Both the position numbers and the translations under genes were made by a program. From contig NZ_JAPCZG010000001.1 in NCBI RefSeq assembly GCF_025938155.1, forward strand, positions 186,001-250,000: a stretch of DNA of 64,000 nucleotides, in the 5' to 3' direction. This document shows positions 36,420 to 44,494 of the stretch, piece by piece. Position 1 is the first letter of the stretch; each line of letters starts with the position of its first letter. The DNA comes from Novosphingobium sp. KCTC 2891 (GTDB taxonomy: Bacteria; Pseudomonadota; Alphaproteobacteria; Sphingomonadales; Sphingomonadaceae). Below the pieces are notes generated by a model. That model was not told where the DNA came from. It did no database searches and was given only the letters and a program-made list of their open reading frames with translations.

Positions 36420-37823
36420 ATGACAATTCGTCCCTTCCTGATGTCCGCCAGCCTTTCGGTGCTTGCCTTGGGGGGAATCGCCCACGCGGCCTCCGGTCCG
36501 AGCGCGGCCGCGCAGGCGCAAGTGCTCGACCTGTCGAAGCAGATCATGGCCATGCGTTCGGTTGCGGGCGAGGGGAACGAGACGGGCAAGGTTGCCGCCG
36601 CGATCCGCGACACCCTGGTGGCGGGCGGCTGGGCTGCGGCAGATTCCGAGATCGTGCCGGTGGGCGATACCGCCTATCTTCTCGCGACGTGGAAGGGCCG
36701 CGACCCCAGGCTGAAGCCGCTGGTGTTGTCGGGCCACATGGACGTGGTGGAGGCCAGGCGCGCCGACTGGGTGCGCGATCCCTTCGTGCCCGTGGTGGAG
36801 AACGGATATCTGTTCGGGCGCGGCGCGACGGACATGAAGTTCAACGCCGCGCTGGCGGTGTCCTCGCTGATCGATTTGCGCAAGGCGGGCTACAAGCCGC
36901 GCCGCACGATCATCGTCGCCTTTTCGGGTGACGAGGAAACGACGATGAAGACTTCGCAACTGATCGCCGAGCGGCTGAAGAACGCCGAACTGGTGATCAA
37001 TGTCGATGGCGGCGGCGGCAAGCTGGACGAGACGACCGCCAAGCCGCTGTTCTGGGCATGGGACGGGGCGGAAAAGACGTATGCCGACTACAAGCTGGAA
37101 GTGACCAACGCGGGTGGTCACAGTTCCGCCCCGCGCGCGGACAACGCCATCGTCCAGCTTTCTACCGCGCTGGAGCGGATCGGCGGCTATCATTTCGCGG
37201 CCGAGCAGAACCCGTTGACCAAGGCCTATTTCGAGCGCGCTGCCGCATTCGAACCGGACGCGAAGATCGCCGCCGCGATGCGCGCGTTCGCGGCCAATCC
37301 GGGCGACCAGCAGGCCATCGACACGCTGCGCGCCAATCCGGCGACGGTCGGCAAGGTGGGCACGACCTGCGTGCCGACGATGGTGAACGGCGGCCATGCA
37401 CTGAATGCCCTGCCGCAGCGCGCCACCGCCAACATCAACTGCCGCATCTTCCCCGGCCACAAGCCGGCCGCCATCATGGCCGAATTGCAGAAAGTGGCGG
37501 GGGTGAGCGCGGTGACTTTCACCGACGTGACCGAAGGCTCGATCGCCTCGCCCGCATCGCCGATGCGCGCCGATTTCGTGAAGGCGGCGGAAGGCGCGAT
37601 CCGCAAGGCCTGGCCCGGCGTGGCGGTGATCCCAGTGCAGGCATCGGGCGCATCGGATTCGATGTGGTACCGCGCCGTGGGCGTGCCCGCCTATGGCGCC
37701 AGCCCGGTGTTCACCAAGGACAGCGAGGACTTCTCGCACGGGCTGAACGAGCGCGTGCCGCTGTCGAACATCAAGCCCGGCCTGATCTATTTCGGCAGCC
37801 TGTTCACCGACCTGTCGAAATGA
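36420..37823 (+). CDS. M20/M25/M40 family metallopeptidase, exported
   Basis: A 467-residue zinc peptidase with a signal peptide (cleavage after AHAA, about residue 24). Metal-binding and catalytic motifs are SGHMDVV (His and catalytic Asp), GATDMKF, GDEET (general-base Glu) and NVDGG, with a C-terminal HGLNER motif. The dimerisation domain insert around residues 230-340 is present. Such exported M20 enzymes cleave dipeptides or acyl-amino acids in the periplasm. An AAGGAG lies about 11 bases before ATG 36420. The last 20 bases overlap the convergent TetR gene. The substrate is unknown. Confidence 0.88.
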   Translation: MTIRPFLMSASLSVLALGGIAHAASGPSAAAQAQVLDLSKQIMAMRSVAGEGNETGKVAAAIRDTLVAGGWAAADSEIVPVGDTAYLLATWKGRDPRLKPLVLSGHMDVVEARRADWVRDPFVPVVENGYLFGRGATDMKFNAALAVSSLIDLRKAGYKPRRTIIVAFSGDEETTMKTSQLIAERLKNAELVINVDGGGGKLDETTAKPLFWAWDGAEKTYADYKLEVTNAGGHSSAPRADNAIVQLSTALERIGGYHFAAEQNPLTKAYFERAAAFEPDAKIAAAMRAFAANPGDQQAIDTLRANPATVGKVGTTCVPTMVNGGHALNALPQRATANINCRIFPGHKPAAIMAELQKVAGVSAVTFTDVTEGSIASPASPMRADFVKAAEGAIRKAWPGVAVIPVQASGASDSMWYRAVGVPAYGASPVFTKDSEDFSHGLNERVPLSNIKPGLIYFGSLFTDLSK

Positions 37824-38406
37824 GCGCATCGAGGAAGCGGCGGGCGATCCCGTCCGCTTCCTCGGCGCTGAAGCAATCGGGCGAGAGGCACAGCTCCAGC
37901 CACAGCCCATCGACCAGCGCGGTGACGCCGATGGCAGTGCGGCGCAGGGCTGCCGGCGCCACGCCGCAATCGGCAAGCAGCGCTTCGAGCGTCTGGCGAA
38001 ATCCGGCGTAATGCTGATCGTGCTGGCGCGCGATTTCGGGCCGCGCCGCGACCAGCGACCAGAACGCGATCCACGTGGCGAGCAGGCGCGGATCGGCGAT
38101 GGGAGCGGTGAAGCTGCCGGTGACGAACGCTTCGAGCCGGGCGCGCGGATCGCTGCCCGCGCCTTCGACCGCAGCGGCGAGATGCGCGCGGACGGTGCGG
38201 TCCACCTCGCCATAGGTTTCCGCGATGAGCGCATCGACGCCGTCGAAGTAATGATTGACCAGGCCGGGGGAAACGCCCGCCTCGCGCGCGATGGCACGCA
38301 CGCTGGCGCCCGCCGCGCCTTCGCTGCCGAGCACGCGCATGCACGCCTCGATCAGGCTGCGGCGGCGCGCATCGGGTTCGGAGCGGCGGTAGGCTGGCTC
38401 TTTCAT
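37804..38406 (-). CDS. TetR family regulator, BetI-like
   Basis: A 200-residue repressor. The N-terminal helix-turn-helix (AGASVRAIAREAGVSPGLVNHYF, residues about 33-55) and the ligand-binding C-terminal domain with TALVDGLWLELCLSPDCFS match the BetI subgroup, whose best-known member responds to choline. It is divergent from a choline-monooxygenase-like Rieske gene with 77 bases between them, and an operator-like palindrome sits in that gap, so it probably represses that operon and itself. Its 3' end overlaps the M20 peptidase gene by 20 bases. The ligand is not known; a quaternary ammonium compound is a reasonable guess. Confidence 0.87.
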   Translation of the reverse strand: MKEPAYRRSEPDARRRSLIEACMRVLGSEGAAGASVRAIAREAGVSPGLVNHYFDGVDALIAETYGEVDRTVRAHLAAAVEGAGSDPRARLEAFVTGSFTAPIADPRLLATWIAFWSLVAARPEIARQHDQHYAGFRQTLEALLADCGVAPAALRRTAIGVTALVDGLWLELCLSPDCFSAEEADGIARRFLDALISTGR

Positions 38407-38436
38407 CTTGGACGTCCGGTCGGATTTGTTATACGG

Positions 38437-38447
38437 TTGTTCAACAA
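38437..38447. promoter_or_regulatory. candidate TetR operator
   Basis: A perfect palindrome, TTGTT-C-AACAA, lies midway between the divergent TetR and Rieske genes. TTATAC (38429-38434), a possible -10 element, adjoins it. Palindromes with GTTCAA half-sites are typical for TetR/BetI repressors. Binding is inferred. Confidence 0.5.
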
Positions 38448-38483
38448 GTCTGCGTCGGATTCGACATACAGGTTATCGCGCGC

Positions 38484-39665
38484 ATGGGTGATCTTTCTTC
38501 CGCTTCCATCGGGATCGCTGCGGCACCGGTCGACCCTGATGCCGACTGGAGCCTGCCGGGCTGGCTCTATACCGATCCCGAATATTTCGCGGTGGAGATG
38601 GACCGGGTGATCCGTCCTTCGTGGCAGATCGTGTGCCATGAAAGCGATATCGCCGGGCCGGGCGAATACCGCACGCTGGACTATCTGGGCGAAAGCGTGA
38701 TCGCCATTCGCGGCGAGGACGGGCAGGTGCGCGCCTTCACCAATGTGTGCCGGCACCGCGCGATGCGGCTGGTGGAAGGTCCGGCGGGCTGCGCGAAGAA
38801 ACTGGTATGCCCCTACCACGCCTGGGCGTTCGAGACCGATGGCCGGCTGACCGGCGTGCCGATGAAGTCCGACTATCCCGCGCTGCGGATGGAGGACAAC
38901 GCGCTGCACGCCGTCTCGCTGGAGATCTGGCGCGGGTTCGTGTTCGTGCGGCTGGAGGATGCCGGTTTCCCCAGCGTGGCCGAGATGATGGCCCCGTTCG
39001 AGGAGGAAGTGGCGCCCTATCGCTTCGAGGAGATGCGCCGCATTTCGGACGTGCGCCTGCGCCCGCGCGCGGTGAATTGGAAGAACGTGGGCGACAACTA
39101 TTCCGACAACCTGCACATCCCCGTGGCGCACGACGGGCTGACGCGCATTTTCGGCAAGTCCTACGAGATTTCGAACCACGGCTGGGCCGACCGGATGAAG
39201 GGCGATCTGGTGGACAAGCCGTCTGCCCATTTCTGGGAGCGGTTCTACCAGACGCACCTGCCGGAGGTGCCGCACCTTTCGCCGCAGGCGCAGCGGCGCT
39301 GGCTCTATTACAAGCTGTGGCCGAACATCGCGTTCGACATCTATGCCGATCAGATCGACTTCATGCAGTGGATCCCCACCGGCCCGACGACGTGCGTGCT
39401 GCGCGAGATGGCCTTCGCGCTGCCCGACGGCCGGCGCGAGATGAAGCTGGCGCGCTATGCCAACTGGCGGATCAACCGCGTGGTCAATGCCGAGGACACC
39501 TGGCTGATCGAGCGCATCCAGCAGGGCATGGCATCGAAAAGCTATGGCGCGGGTCCGATCGGGCGGAGCGAGGTTTGCCTGCGCGGCTTCGCGCGGAAGA
39601 TCCGCACGCTGGTGCCTGAGGCGCGGGCGCATCACGCGCCGGCGGCCGGGTGGTCGAAGAAGTAG
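38484..39665 (+). CDS. Rieske non-haem iron oxygenase alpha subunit, choline/carnitine monooxygenase-like
   Basis: A 393-residue ring-hydroxylating-type oxygenase. The Rieske [2Fe-2S] ligands are C89 and H91 in CRH and C109 and H112 in CPYH; the mononuclear iron site begins NYSDNLHIPVAH (H211, H216). The overall pattern resembles oxygenases acting on trimethylammonium compounds (choline monooxygenase, CntA, GbcA) more than aromatic dioxygenases. They need a separate ferredoxin reductase, and none is encoded in this window. The next gene is a PYROXD2-like flavoprotein, 29 bases downstream. The BetI-like repressor and a permease nearby support catabolism of a methylated amine; the actual substrate is unknown. 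Confidence 0.87.
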   Translation: MGDLSSASIGIAAAPVDPDADWSLPGWLYTDPEYFAVEMDRVIRPSWQIVCHESDIAGPGEYRTLDYLGESVIAIRGEDGQVRAFTNVCRHRAMRLVEGPAGCAKKLVCPYHAWAFETDGRLTGVPMKSDYPALRMEDNALHAVSLEIWRGFVFVRLEDAGFPSVAEMMAPFEEEVAPYRFEEMRRISDVRLRPRAVNWKNVGDNYSDNLHIPVAHDGLTRIFGKSYEISNHGWADRMKGDLVDKPSAHFWERFYQTHLPEVPHLSPQAQRRWLYYKLWPNIAFDIYADQIDFMQWIPTGPTTCVLREMAFALPDGRREMKLARYANWRINRVVNAEDTWLIERIQQGMASKSYGAGPIGRSEVCLRGFARKIRTLVPEARAHHAPAAGWSKK

Positions 39666-39694
39666 AGAAACAGGGTATTCCGGGGAGTTATCGC

Positions 39695-41311
39695 ATGACC
39701 AACCGCTACGACGCGATCATCATCGGCGGCGGCCACAACGGCCTGACCTGCGCGTTCTATCTCGCCCGCGCCGGGATGAAAGTTCGCGTGCTGGAACGGC
39801 GGCACGTGGTGGGCGGCGCGGCGGTGACCGAGGAGTTCCACCCCGGCTTCCGCAATTCCACCGCGAGCTACACCGTCAGCCTGCTGCGGCCCAAGGTGAT
39901 CGCGGACATGAAGCTGCACGAGCGCGGATACCGCGTGATCGAGCGGACGATCAGCAACTTCTTCCCGTTCCCCGATACCTACCTCAAGCTGGGCGGCGGG
40001 CCGGGACGGACCGAAGCCCAATTCGCGCGGTTCTCGAAGAAGGACGCCGAGGCTTATCCCAGGTATGACGCAGCGCTGGAGAAGGTGGCGCAGGTGCTGC
40101 GCGACATCGCGCTTCAGACCCCGCCCAACGTGGGGGGCGGGCTGGCGGCGCTGGCCAATGCGGCCAAGCAGGGCTGGCCGCTGGCGCGCATGGACATCTC
40201 CACCCAGCGCGACCTGCTGGACATCTTCACCAAGTCCGCGCGCGAGTTCCTGGACGGGTGGTTCGAGGATGATCATGTGAAGTCGGCCTTCGCCTTCGAC
40301 GCGGTGGTGGGCAATTATGCCGGGGTTTCGACCGCCGGCTCGGCCTATGTGCTGCTGCACCACGTGTTCGGCGAAGTGAACGGCAAGCTGGGCGCATGGG
40401 GCCATGCGGTGGGCGGCATGGGCGCGATCACGCAGGCGATGGCGGCAGCGTGCGAAGAGGAAGGCGTCGAGATCAGCCTGGAGGCGCCGGTGGCCAAGGT
40501 GCTGGTGAACAACGGCAAGGCGCAGGGCGTGAAGCTGGAAAGCGGCGAGGAGCTTTACGCGCCGATCGTGGCGGCCAACGTGGGCCCGGCGCTGCTCTAT
40601 CGCCAGATGGTGGATTCGAGCGATCTGGACGAGGATTTCAACCGCCGGATCAAGGGGTACAAGACCGGATCGGGCACGTTCCGCATGAACGTGGCGCTGT
40701 CCGAACTGCCCGACTTCACCGTGCTGCCGGGCAAGGCACAGGCCGAGCACCACACCGCCGGGATCATCATCGCGCCGGGCATGGATTACATGGACCAGGC
40801 CTTTGACGACGCGAAGCAGTTCGGCTGGTCGAAGAAGCCGATCGTCGAGATCAAGATCCCGAGCACGGTGGACGACAGCCTTGCGCCGCCGGGACAGCAC
40901 GTGGCGAGCCTGTTCTGCCAGCAGTTCGCGCCCGAACTGCCCGATGGCCGGAGCTGGGACGATTGCCGCGAGGAAGTGGCCGACCTGATCATCGACACGG
41001 TCACCGACCATGCGCCCAACTTCAAGGGCAGCGTGATCGCGCGGCAGATCCACTCGCCGCTGGATCTGGAGCGCAAGTTCGGGCTGATCGGCGGCGACAT
41101 CTTCCACGGCACGATGGGGCTGGACCAGTTGTGGGCGGCTCGCCCGGTGCTGGGGAACGGCGATTACCGCTCGCCGATCAAGGGGCTGTATATGTGCGGT
41201 TCGGGCACGCATCCCGGCGGCGGCGTGACGGGCGCGCCGGGGCACAACGCGGCGGCGGAGATCATCCGCGACCGCTCGATCGTGTGGAAGGCGCTGCACC
41301 GGAAGCGGTAA
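39695..41311 (+). CDS. PYROXD2-like FAD-dependent oxidoreductase (phytoene-desaturase superfamily)
   Basis: A 538-residue flavoprotein. The FAD fold starts at residue 6 (AIIIGGGHNGLTCAFYLARAG) and is followed by VLERRHVVGGAAVTEE, a hallmark of the phytoene-desaturase-like group; LYMCGSGTHPGGGVTGAPGH near the C-terminus closes the FAD site and is characteristic of PYROXD2-type proteins. There is no signal peptide, and carotenoid genes are absent, so a role in carotenoid synthesis is unlikely. ATG 39695 has GGGGAG upstream. It is cotranscribed with the Rieske oxygenase gene and probably oxidises an intermediate of the same pathway. Function is inferred. Confidence 0.85.
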   Translation: MTNRYDAIIIGGGHNGLTCAFYLARAGMKVRVLERRHVVGGAAVTEEFHPGFRNSTASYTVSLLRPKVIADMKLHERGYRVIERTISNFFPFPDTYLKLGGGPGRTEAQFARFSKKDAEAYPRYDAALEKVAQVLRDIALQTPPNVGGGLAALANAAKQGWPLARMDISTQRDLLDIFTKSAREFLDGWFEDDHVKSAFAFDAVVGNYAGVSTAGSAYVLLHHVFGEVNGKLGAWGHAVGGMGAITQAMAAACEEEGVEISLEAPVAKVLVNNGKAQGVKLESGEELYAPIVAANVGPALLYRQMVDSSDLDEDFNRRIKGYKTGSGTFRMNVALSELPDFTVLPGKAQAEHHTAGIIIAPGMDYMDQAFDDAKQFGWSKKPIVEIKIPSTVDDSLAPPGQHVASLFCQQFAPELPDGRSWDDCREEVADLIIDTVTDHAPNFKGSVIARQIHSPLDLERKFGLIGGDIFHGTMGLDQLWAARPVLGNGDYRSPIKGLYMCGSGTHPGGGVTGAPGHNAAAEIIRDRSIVWKALHRKR

Positions 41312-41318
41312 GGGGCGC

Positions 41319-41339
41319 GCGCCCGCATTGGGCGGGCGC
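41319..41339. terminator. hairpin between convergent flavoprotein and permease genes
   Basis: GCGCCCGC (41319-41326) pairs perfectly with GCGGGCGC (41332-41339). It lies within the 42-base gap between two convergent stops. No T run is present, so it may act for both directions with low efficiency. Confidence 0.45.
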
Positions 41340-41353
41340 AGCCAGCGGCAGGC

Positions 41354-42658
41354 TCAGGCCGGGCGTGCGGCAAGATTGCGCCGCACCGCCCAATAGACGG
41401 GAATGCCCGCCACCACGAACAGAGCGCCATAGGCCAGCGCCTTGGCGCCGAGGCCCCATGAGGCCCAGACGATGAACGCGGCGGCCACCAGGGCGACGAG
41501 CGCGAGGGCGCGTTCGCCGGGCAGCAGGCGGATCGCGGCGAGCATGGCCATGAGGTAGGACAGCATCCCTGCGGCAAGGCTGACAGAGGCGATGAACTGG
41601 AAAAGGTCGCCCAGCCCCTTGGAGTAATTGAGCAGCGCCACGATGGTGAGCAGGATGGACGAGACGATGTGCGCGCGGGCCGGGGTGCCGCGCGAAGTCT
41701 CCTTGCCGAACCATGCCGGAAACACGCCGCCGCGCGCCATGGCCCACGGCACTTCGCCCTGCAGCAGGATGAAGCCGTTGAGCGTGCCGAAAGCGCTGAT
41801 CGCGGCGAACACGGCGACGATGCCGGCCACCTGACCACCGAAGTGCGCCCCCAGGAAATCGGCGACGGGGGCAGGGGACGTGGCGGCCTGGCCGGTGGGC
41901 ATGTAGGCATAGAAGGCAAGACTGATGCCGACATAGACCACGCCTGTCAGCACCGTGCCGATCAGGGTGGCGCGGGGCACCACATGGCTGGCGTTCTCCA
42001 CCTTGTCGGCCGGCACGGTAGCGGATTCGAGGCCGAGGAAACCCCAGAAAGTGAGGCCGGCGGCAGTGGCGATGGCGCCCGAGGCGATCGGCACCGGCGG
42101 CTGGTGGACGTTGGGCGCGCCCGAGGTCCACAGCCACAGCGCGAGCAGGATCAGCGCGACGAGCGGGACGAGCTTGAGCACGCTGGTCACGAGCGAGACT
42201 TCGCCCGCCGTTCGCACGCCGCGGATATTGACCGCCGTGAGCAGCCAGACGCAACCGATGGAGAGAAGCGCGGGAAGGCCGGGCGTGCTGCCGATCCACG
42301 GGGCAATCAGACTGATGTTGCTGACCACCGCGACGGCGATGGCACCGTTGCCGGCCCAGATCATCGTCCAGTAGGACCATGCCGTGGCAAAGCCGGCGAG
42401 CGGGCCGAAGGCGGCCTGCGCATAGGCATAAGGCCCGCCCGCGAGCGGCAGCTTCGCGCCGAGCCGGGCGAACACGACCGCCAGGCATAGCGCGCCGGCG
42501 ATCGTCACCAGCCAGCCGAGCAACTGGTTCGTACCCAGCGGGGCAAGCGTGGCCGGCAGGAGGTAAATGCCCGAGCCGATCAGGTTGCCGACAACCAGCG
42601 CCAGCGTCATCAGGAAACCCAGTTGCCGCTTTTGCCCAGTGTCGCCCGCTGCGCCCAT
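41354..42658 (-). CDS. APC superfamily amino acid permease
   Basis: A 434-residue inner-membrane transporter with about twelve hydrophobic helices. The first helix motif VVGNLIGSGIYLLP is the APC substrate-binding unwound region, and the FWGFLGLESATVPADKVENASHVVPRA region (helix 6 and following loop) is also typical. It probably imports an amino acid or amine with protons, or exchanges it. ATG 42658 has GGGGAG at the right distance. It is convergent with the Rieske/PYROXD2 operon and divergent from the second sulfotransferase gene (74-base gap), so its pathway link to the former is only positional. Confidence 0.85.
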   Translation of the reverse strand: MGAAGDTGQKRQLGFLMTLALVVGNLIGSGIYLLPATLAPLGTNQLLGWLVTIAGALCLAVVFARLGAKLPLAGGPYAYAQAAFGPLAGFATAWSYWTMIWAGNGAIAVAVVSNISLIAPWIGSTPGLPALLSIGCVWLLTAVNIRGVRTAGEVSLVTSVLKLVPLVALILLALWLWTSGAPNVHQPPVPIASGAIATAAGLTFWGFLGLESATVPADKVENASHVVPRATLIGTVLTGVVYVGISLAFYAYMPTGQAATSPAPVADFLGAHFGGQVAGIVAVFAAISAFGTLNGFILLQGEVPWAMARGGVFPAWFGKETSRGTPARAHIVSSILLTIVALLNYSKGLGDLFQFIASVSLAAGMLSYLMAMLAAIRLLPGERALALVALVAAAFIVWASWGLGAKALAYGALFVVAGIPVYWAVRRNLAARPA

Positions 42659-42732
42659 GCGCTCGTCTCCCCGGTGGAATGGGGGCAGACTAGCGCTTGA
42701 TCGCGGCGCGTCACCGTGTTTGTTGCGCCTTT

Positions 42733-44349
42733 ATGGCCAACCTGACCGTTCCCGCCCCGCGCGCGCTCGAATCCTACGATCCCCGCCTTGTCCGCGCGGC
42801 GCTGGCGATGAACGAGAGCGACCTGCCCACGGCCGAACCGTTGCTGCGCGCGCTGCTGAAGGACAATCCGTTCGACGTGCGCGCGATCCGCCTGTTCGCC
42901 GAACTGGCGGGACGCATCGGCCGCTATCAGGATGCCGAGAACCTGCTGCGCCGCGCAATCGAGCTGGCGCCGCACTTCACCGCGGCGCGCGCCAATCTGG
43001 CGCTGATCCTCTACCGCACGCACCGCGCGGGCGAGGCGCTGGAGGAACTGGCGCGGGTGACGGCGGAAGATCCCGACAACATTGGCGTCGCCAACCTGCA
43101 AGCCGCAGCCTTTGGCCGCATCGGCGAATTCGACGAGGCGCTGGCGCTTTACGCGCACGTGCTGAAGGAGATGCCGGCCCAGCCCAAGGTGTGGATGAGC
43201 TATGGCCATATGCTCAAGACCGTGGGCCGGCAGGCCGAGGGCGTGGCCGCCTATCGCCGCGCGCTGGAGCTGACCCCGACGCTGGGCGAGGTGTGGTGGA
43301 GCCTTGCCAACCTGAAGACGGTGAAGTTCACCGACGAGGACATCGCCGCGATGGAGACGGCGCTGGCGGACCCGGCGATTTCGGCTGAGGACCGCTGGCA
43401 TCTGGATTTCGCGCTGGGCAAGGCGCTGGAGGACCGGGGGCAGGCCGAGGCGGCGTTCGCGCACTATGCGGCGGGCAATGCGCTGCGCAAGAACCGGATA
43501 TCCTACAAGGCGGAGGAGACCCAGGCGCAGGTCGACCGGATGATCGCCGCGACCACGCCCGCGCTTCTGGCGGGCGCTGCGGGAAAGGGATGCCCGGCGC
43601 CCGATCCGATCTTCGTGCTGGGAATGCCGCGCGCCGGGTCCACGCTGGTCGAGCAGATCCTTGCCAGCCACAGCCAGGTGGAGGGCACCAGCGAACTGGG
43701 CGACATCGCGCTGCTGGCGCGGGGGATCGACGGCTATCCCGGTGCGCTGGCCGATCTTGCGCCCGATGCCTTGCGCCAACTGGGCGAGGAATACCTCTCG
43801 CGCACGCGCATCCAGCGCCACACCGCGCGGCCGCTGTTCGTGGACAAGATGCCCAACAACTGGATGCACGTGCCTTTCATCCGGCTGATCCTGCCGAACG
43901 CGAAGATCGTGGATGCGCGGCGCGATCCGCTCGCCTGCTGCTTTTCCAACTTCAAGCAGCACTTCGCGCGCGGGCAGGGCTTCACCTACAGCCTTGAGGA
44001 CGTGGGCCGGTATTACCGCGACTATGTGCGGCTGATGGCCCATGTCGACGCAGGCATGCCCGGCGCGGTGCACCGCGTGATCCACGAGCGGATGATCGAG
44101 GATACCGAGGCCGAAGTGCGCGCCCTGCTGGCGTTCTGCGGGCTGGGGTTCGAGGAGAGCTGTCTTGCTTTCCACAAGACCGAGCGCGCGGTGCGGACGG
44201 CTAGTTCGGAACAGGTGCGCCTCCCGATCAATCGTGATGGGACCCAGGCGTGGAAGCCGTTCGAACCGTGGCTGGCGCCCCTGAAGGCCGCGCTGGGCGA
44301 CGTGCTGGACGCCTATCCCGCTGTGCCGCCCTTTCCGGCCAATGCTTGA
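42733..44349 (+). CDS. TPR-repeat sulfotransferase family protein (second copy)
   Basis: A 538-residue paralogue of the 29011 protein, with a shorter TPR region. Residues about 20-230 are TPR helices (EPLLRALLKDNPFDVRAI, EDAENLLRRAIELAP-like repeats, and the shared EVWWSLANLK). The sulfotransferase domain has GMPRAGSTLVEQ (297-308), FVDKMPNN, IVDARRDP and the C-terminal AVRTASSEQVRLPI block. No signal peptide is seen. ATG 42733 has no Shine-Dalgarno (preceded by GTTGCGCCTTT), so the transcript may be leaderless or the start may be weak. It is followed 145 bases later by a TonB receptor, the same partnership as the first copy but in reverse order. Confidence 0.85.
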   Translation: MANLTVPAPRALESYDPRLVRAALAMNESDLPTAEPLLRALLKDNPFDVRAIRLFAELAGRIGRYQDAENLLRRAIELAPHFTAARANLALILYRTHRAGEALEELARVTAEDPDNIGVANLQAAAFGRIGEFDEALALYAHVLKEMPAQPKVWMSYGHMLKTVGRQAEGVAAYRRALELTPTLGEVWWSLANLKTVKFTDEDIAAMETALADPAISAEDRWHLDFALGKALEDRGQAEAAFAHYAAGNALRKNRISYKAEETQAQVDRMIAATTPALLAGAAGKGCPAPDPIFVLGMPRAGSTLVEQILASHSQVEGTSELGDIALLARGIDGYPGALADLAPDALRQLGEEYLSRTRIQRHTARPLFVDKMPNNWMHVPFIRLILPNAKIVDARRDPLACCFSNFKQHFARGQGFTYSLEDVGRYYRDYVRLMAHVDAGMPGAVHRVIHERMIEDTEAEVRALLAFCGLGFEESCLAFHKTERAVRTASSEQVRLPINRDGTQAWKPFEPWLAPLKAALGDVLDAYPAVPPFPANA

Positions 44350-44458
44350 GGCGCGCGGGGCATCCCTTCAGCGTTGTAAATAGGTCACGCCCGGACGTGA
44401 ACGATAGTTTCACCCAGCAACAATCTTGACCGAACGGCGGGGTGGGGCGCACGATCTT

Positions 44459-44478
44459 TGTTGCACAATGTGACAACA
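44459..44478. promoter_or_regulatory. inverted repeat upstream of the TonB receptor gene
   Basis: TGTTGCACA (44459-44467) and TGTGACAACA (44469-44478) form arms of an inverted repeat with one unpaired base, 16 bases before the receptor ATG. A TTGACC (44426-44431 region) could be a -35. It may be an operator or translational control site; which is not decided by the sequence. Confidence 0.35.
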
Positions 44479-44494
44479 GGGGTGGGCACCGATC

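Noticed and set aside
39695-41311. Carotenoid phytoene desaturase
   Set aside because: The superfamily fits, but the PYROXD2-type C-terminus and lack of crt neighbours argue against carotenoid synthesis.
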